A DNA stretch of 64,000 nucleotides from CAYMUL01 sp964393605. GTDB taxonomy: Bacteria; Bacteroidota; Ignavibacteria; Ignavibacteriales; Ignavibacteriaceae. Of this stretch, positions 60,290 to 64,000 are shown in pieces (position 1 is the stretch's first letter; each line of letters starts with the position of its first letter). The DNA lies in contig CAYMUL010000002.1 in the NCBI GenBank assembly GCA_964393605.1, positions 1-64,000 of the forward strand, given 5' to 3'. The translations under genes were made by a program, and so were the position numbers. The notes under the pieces were generated by a model. The model searched no databases and had not been told where the DNA came from. It saw only the letters and a list, made by a program, of their open reading frames with translations.

Positions 60290-61467
60290 TTTGGGGTAAT
60301 CTTTATTTCTTTGTCATAAAAGCGAAGAAGGAATTGTTCATCGTGCAACAAATTCGCACCTTTGGTTACAAATTTATCGTGTTGCTTTACCAAAACAAAA
60401 CCTTTTTTCAGAATGGTTTGAAAATCGCTTGCTTCTAATTTTGATTTTAGAAGCGAGAGTTTATTTTTCATCCGCTCCAGTTTTTGTTCCGTACGGTTGA
60501 ATAAAAGATAAACGGCGTTATCAAGTCTTTGCGAATTTAACGCAACTAAATTTTCAATTCGAGTGAACGAACTTGAACGCTGCAAATATTTCAAATTTTT
60601 CTTTTCTGACGAAAGTATTTCTTCTACTTTCTCTGTAAGATTTTTCATGACATAATTCAGTTGCCGCAAAATTTCAATACGATCGGGAAGCAGTATTTCC
60701 AGTGCCGCAGTTGGTGTAGATGCCCGTCGGTCTGCAACGAAATCTGCAATCGTGAAATCGGTTTCATGCCCGACTCCCGTAACAATTGGAATCTTCGATT
60801 TGAAAATTGCGCGAGCAACAATCTCTTCATTGAATGCCCAAAGGTCTTCAAGAGAACCGCCGCCGCGCGCAAGTACAATCACTTCGACATCCTCAATTTT
60901 ATTCAATGCGGAAATTCCATTTACTATTGTTTCAGCCGCGCCGCTACCTTGAACTTTTGCGGGATAAATAATTAACTCCGTCATAGGAAATCGTCTTTCG
61001 GCTACGGAAAGAATATCTTTCTTTGCCGCGCCGTCTATTGAAGTTACAATTCCAATCTTCATCGGAAAAACCGGAAGTGGTTGTTTAAATTCTTCTTCGA
61101 ACAAACCTTCTTCTTTTAAATTCTGTTTTAATTTTTCAAATGCAAGTTGCAATTCACCTACGCCGGCAGGTTGCATACTTCTTACATCAATTTGATAACT
61201 TCCGCGTGGAGGATAAACTGTCAATTTTCCATTGACGATTACTTTCATTCCATCCTGCGGAGAGAAGAAAACGTAATTGTTCACGCCGCGCCACATCGTG
61301 CATGAAATCTGTGCGTCTGCATCTTTCAATGTGAAATACCAATGCCCGCTATAATGAGGTTTGAAGTTCGATAATTCTCCGACGACGGAAATACTTTCGA
61401 AATTATCTTCGAGCGTTCGTTTAATGTATGAAGTTAATTCTGCAACAGAAATCGGTTCTTGTTTCAT
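60286..61467 (-). CDS. xseA: Exodeoxyribonuclease VII large subunit
   Basis: A 393-residue catalytic subunit. The N-terminal OB-fold has SVVGELSNFKPHYSGHWYFT. The catalytic domain has IGIVTSIDGAAKKDIL, VIVLARGGGSLEDLWAFNEE and TGVGHETDFTIADFVADRRA, followed by a coiled-coil. The chosen ATG at 61467 overlaps the methyltransferase stop as TGATG; the TTG at 61470 is also possible. Confidence 0.96.
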   Translation of the reverse strand: MKQEPISVAELTSYIKRTLEDNFESISVVGELSNFKPHYSGHWYFTLKDADAQISCTMWRGVNNYVFFSPQDGMKVIVNGKLTVYPPRGSYQIDVRSMQPAGVGELQLAFEKLKQNLKEEGLFEEEFKQPLPVFPMKIGIVTSIDGAAKKDILSVAERRFPMTELIIYPAKVQGSGAAETIVNGISALNKIEDVEVIVLARGGGSLEDLWAFNEEIVARAIFKSKIPIVTGVGHETDFTIADFVADRRASTPTAALEILLPDRIEILRQLNYVMKNLTEKVEEILSSEKKNLKYLQRSSSFTRIENLVALNSQRLDNAVYLLFNRTEQKLERMKNKLSLLKSKLEASDFQTILKKGFVLVKQHDKFVTKGANLLHDEQFLLRFYDKEIKITPK

Positions 61468-62330
61468 CAAACTTCTTTTCTAAAAATTAAACAGTATTGA
61501 TGATGACGATTCGAAACCCACGCTGAATTTATTCCGAGTGCAATGAGTGCTTTATCATCTTGCAACCAGATTTTTTCATCTTTCAAAACCCAACTTTTTT
61601 CACCACGTTTTGTTAGAGATGTTGCGGTATCAAATGCGAGTGGATATAATTTACTTTTATAATAAACATTGTTTGTAATGATTGCCAAATATCCGTTCGG
61701 CTTTACAAAATCGAAAACTGCATCGAATATTTTTGCCTGCCGTTCGAGGAATTCTTCATAATCTTCGATGTTACCGATATCGTCCTCATCCGCGCTGTAC
61801 TTGGTTGAAAGCCCCTTCTCGCTTCTGACTTTTTGCCGAATTGAATTTCGCTCAAGTTGATTCCAATACGGCGGAGAAGTTATCACGAAAGAAAATTCAG
61901 GAATCGATTCCAATTTGTCTTTAAACAATTTTTCAAGTTCCAAACTATTTCCGTTGAGCGGAATCAATTTTGAAGATGCAACAGATTTATTAATCCTGTT
62001 TGAAGTGATATTGAAATATTCTTTTTGCAATTCAACACCGATGGCATTTCGCTCGCAAGCACCGGCGGCAACGAGTGTACTCCCTGTTCCCATGAACGGG
62101 TCGAAAATCCAATCTCCTTTTTTCGTAAAAAAATTTATAAACTCTTCGACGAGCGATTCGGGATATTTTGCGGGATGAAGTATTTCATTTTCTTTTCTGC
62201 GAACAGGTCGATGAATAAACCATGACTTTGAAAATTTTATCCATTCTTTACCGGTGAGTTCATTCAGCTTATTATTTTTATTGAATGTGCCTCGTTCGCC
62301 GAGTTCAATTTTATTTTTTGAATTTTTCAT
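61467..62330 (-). CDS. Solitary DNA methyltransferase (N4-cytosine/N6-adenine type)
   Basis: A 287-residue amino-methyltransferase. The SAM-binding DPFMGTGSTL (77-86) comes before the catalytic TSPPYW (151-156), and HPAKYPESL (52-60) stands in the place of motif X, giving an X-I-IV order. TSPPY is usual for N4-cytosine enzymes, though N6-adenine is possible. No restriction endonuclease is nearby, so it may be an orphan regulatory methylase. I chose the ATG at 62330; the upstream frame to 62432 runs into the barrel gene's end. It overlaps xseA by TGATG. Confidence 0.88.
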   Translation of the reverse strand: MKNSKNKIELGERGTFNKNNKLNELTGKEWIKFSKSWFIHRPVRRKENEILHPAKYPESLVEEFINFFTKKGDWIFDPFMGTGSTLVAAGACERNAIGVELQKEYFNITSNRINKSVASSKLIPLNGNSLELEKLFKDKLESIPEFSFVITSPPYWNQLERNSIRQKVRSEKGLSTKYSADEDDIGNIEDYEEFLERQAKIFDAVFDFVKPNGYLAIITNNVYYKSKLYPLAFDTATSLTKRGEKSWVLKDEKIWLQDDKALIALGINSAWVSNRHHQYCLIFRKEV

Positions 62331-62331
62331 T

Positions 62332-64000
62332 TTAAAATTTAACACTAATTCCGAAAGTAGGAAGAATCGGAAACATATTATTCGCTTCCGACGCAAGTTG
62401 AAGTTCGTCGGTAATGTAATAATCATAACCAACTACATTCATTCTGTTGTAGACGTTAATGATGTCGAGATAAAAAGACCAATTCAATCCCCAAATTTGT
62501 GTGAAGTAAGTTCCGCGCAGATCTAGCCGATGATAAACGGGTTTGCGCGCATTGTATCGGGAGCGATTTCCATATTCAATATCAAAAATTACTTCTTCGG
62601 AATTTGGATTTGAGACTGTTCGCCGCGTTGCAATTTCAGGTGTTTCAGGTTTACTATCATTATCAAGATCGAGCAGAACAATTCTTGGTTTCACGCCAAT
62701 CGGTTTTGTGTAAGGGAATCCACTCCCGAATTGCCAACGTATTCCTAAATCCCATCTCTCCGAAATTTTATAAGTCATTACAAGATTAACCGTGTGTCGT
62801 TGATCGAATTGAAAAGGAATGATTGCGCCCTTCTCATATCTGTTTGCCCAAGCAAGTGAGTAAGAAATCCATCCGTTAAGTTTCGCGCCGCGTTCCCGAT
62901 TTTGTTTCGCGAGTAAAAATTCAAAGCCGTACGATTCACCGTAAGAATTATCAACCGGAATTTGCGTAACCGAATCGCTGAAGAAATATGTAGGACGAGC
63001 CCAACTTGATTTTAATAGCGGATCTCTTCCCGGAATTAATTCGGTTGTATAAAGTGCGCCTTGATTAATTTGCGGCACGATTAATCTTTGAAAATCTTTA
63101 TAGTACGTTTCAATTTTTAAGTTCCATTCGTTAGTCAACCAGCGATCAATTCCGAAAATATAATGAGCAGATTTTTCTGCATCGATATTGTAAGTGTATT
63201 TCGAATTCAAATCGAGCAACACATTTTGGTCGCGAAGTTTTTCGTAACCCGGCGATTGGTAATAAAGCCCTGTTGAAAAACGCAAAGTTGTCAAATCGTT
63301 TAAGGCGAAAGACAAAGCGAGCCGCGGAGCGAAGTAAGTTTTGTTTAAGAGCTCGTAATGATCAATGCGCAAACCGGCAGAGAGGAAAATATTTTTTCCG
63401 AATGTGAATCTGTTCTGTACAAAACCCTTGATGCGCTTGGTGTTGCTCTCTTCGGCAAGATTGGAAATAGCCGACCTGAAATTTGGATTTGAAGAAAAAA
63501 TTGCGCGGAGTCCGGGATCAAGTTCAAACCGGAAATCTATAATTGTTTTTAGAAAATCAACTCCGAATCCTGCATCGAAAAAATTATTTCCGTAGTTATA
63601 AGAAAAATTTTCATCAAGAGTATATTTCTCAAAAGTGAATGCACTATTGAATTTGAATGCGAGCAGATATGGTGAAAGCGTATCGGGAATTACTTCTTCA
63701 AATCTATCGCGATTTAATGAAGGATCTAAAACTTGCGAATCGAAATCCGTGAGTCCTGAATTTTTGTAATAGGAAAAAGTCAGTTTACTAAAAAAATTTC
63801 TTGTCGGTGCATAACGCCACGCCGCGCTATAAACAGCATTCACGGTAGTATTATCAACTGAAATACTATCTGCGGTTTTTCTTTCTTCACCGCTGACAAC
63901 ATCAACGCCGTCTTCTGAATAAATTCCCATCAAAGAAAATTTATGTCCATGGAAAGGACCGAAGGTTAGCTTTGTTTGCACATCATAAAAATTTGGGAAA
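62332..64000 (-). CDS. TonB-dependent receptor-like outer-membrane barrel (partial)
   Basis: The visible C-terminal ~556 residues of a large outer-membrane barrel; the gene runs off the right edge, so the signal peptide and plug domain are missing. The sequence is dense in beta-strands ending with aromatic residues and finishes ILPTFGISVKF, the outer-membrane insertion signature. Stretches such as SKYTYNIDAEKSAHYIFGID and FDQRHTVNLVMTYKI are typical of TonB-dependent receptors. The ligand is unknown. The stop is 1 base upstream of the methyltransferase ATG. Confidence 0.85.
   Translation of the reverse strand, partial: FPNFYDVQTKLTFGPFHGHKFSLMGIYSEDGVDVVSGEERKTADSISVDNTTVNAVYSAAWRYAPTRNFFSKLTFSYYKNSGLTDFDSQVLDPSLNRDRFEEVIPDTLSPYLLAFKFNSAFTFEKYTLDENFSYNYGNNFFDAGFGVDFLKTIIDFRFELDPGLRAIFSSNPNFRSAISNLAEESNTKRIKGFVQNRFTFGKNIFLSAGLRIDHYELLNKTYFAPRLALSFALNDLTTLRFSTGLYYQSPGYEKLRDQNVLLDLNSKYTYNIDAEKSAHYIFGIDRWLTNEWNLKIETYYKDFQRLIVPQINQGALYTTELIPGRDPLLKSSWARPTYFFSDSVTQIPVDNSYGESYGFEFLLAKQNRERGAKLNGWISYSLAWANRYEKGAIIPFQFDQRHTVNLVMTYKISERWDLGIRWQFGSGFPYTKPIGVKPRIVLLDLDNDSKPETPEIATRRTVSNPNSEEVIFDIEYGNRSRYNARKPVYHRLDLRGTYFTQIWGLNWSFYLDIINVYNRMNVVGYDYYITDELQLASEANNMFPILPTFGISVKF

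Overview
The window is AT-rich bacterial chromosome, most likely from the Ignavibacteria (Bacteroidota/Chlorobi superphylum). Two secreted proteins end in type IX secretion (T9SS) sorting domains with the NYPNPFNP signature common in that group. The window also encodes an LptD-type outer-membrane assembly protein, several signal-peptide or lipobox proteins and outer-membrane barrels, so the cell is Gram-negative. Nearly all genes are housekeeping or envelope genes packed with 1-4 base overlaps (ATGA, TGATG, TAATG). No prophage, insertion sequence, CRISPR array or plasmid module was found. Several genes use TTG or GTG starts, some fixed by a clear Shine-Dalgarno sequence (metG, the MoxR gene, pntA1).

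Layout. 0-9.3 kb, all on the minus strand: DUF2254-like membrane protein, two tandem T9SS surface proteins, a queuosine-precursor transporter, a cysteine-bearing unknown protein, a LiaF-like/PspC envelope-stress pair and a MATE exporter. 9.3-12.2 kb is the most repeat-rich stretch: two tRNA-Ser genes (GGA and CGA), a ~180-bp direct repeat on both sides of the first, a ZIP metal transporter, and a repeat/hairpin region next to an orphan ParA ATPase. 12.6-18.5 kb: 6-phosphofructokinase and Ca2+ P-type ATPase in tandem, a beta-lactamase-fold serine hydrolase, and a secreted protein paired with a SET-domain protein. 18.5-19.05 kb: tandem 175-bp repeats with long imperfect hairpins. 19-28.5 kb, minus strand: NYN-domain protein, LptD, ROK kinase, LEA-type lipoprotein, Gfo/Idh/MocA oxidoreductase, two unknown proteins, and the three-gene pntA1-pntA2-pntB transhydrogenase operon. 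28.7-35 kb, plus strand: HipBA-type module with a visible operator, polyphosphate kinase, an Mrp/NifU-like Fe-S pair and an AI-2E-family membrane protein. 35-43 kb, minus strand: MoxR ATPase, three SurA/PpiC-like periplasmic foldase genes, a lipoprotein and metG. 43.2-53.7 kb, mainly plus strand: RmuC with an internal 84-residue duplication, a predicted barrel protein, an ABC-2 exporter followed by a LolA-like protein, a four-helix-bundle protein, a beta-CASP nuclease, an FnIII lipoprotein, a large predicted barrel and an RsbW-like ATPase. 53.7-64 kb: malate dehydrogenase, then on the minus strand rplU-rpmA, a PhoB/PhoR-like two-component system, a second Gfo/Idh/MocA oxidoreductase, dxs, xseB-xseA, a solitary DNA methyltransferase, and a TonB-receptor-like barrel cut by the window end.

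How the genes work together. The strongest theme is envelope biogenesis: LPS export (LptD), outer-membrane protein folding (SurA-like cluster), lipoprotein or lipid handling (LolA-like plus ABC-2 exporter) and T9SS surface display. Central metabolism is represented by PFK, malate dehydrogenase, transhydrogenase, Dxs and polyphosphate kinase. I did not see a clearly new multi-gene system. The items most worth a second look are the repeat/tRNA/orphan-ParA region, the degenerate-parvulin foldase operon, the secreted protein/SET pair, the four-cysteine unknown protein, and the solitary methyltransferase in the xse operon. All family assignments come from reading motifs; no database search was run.
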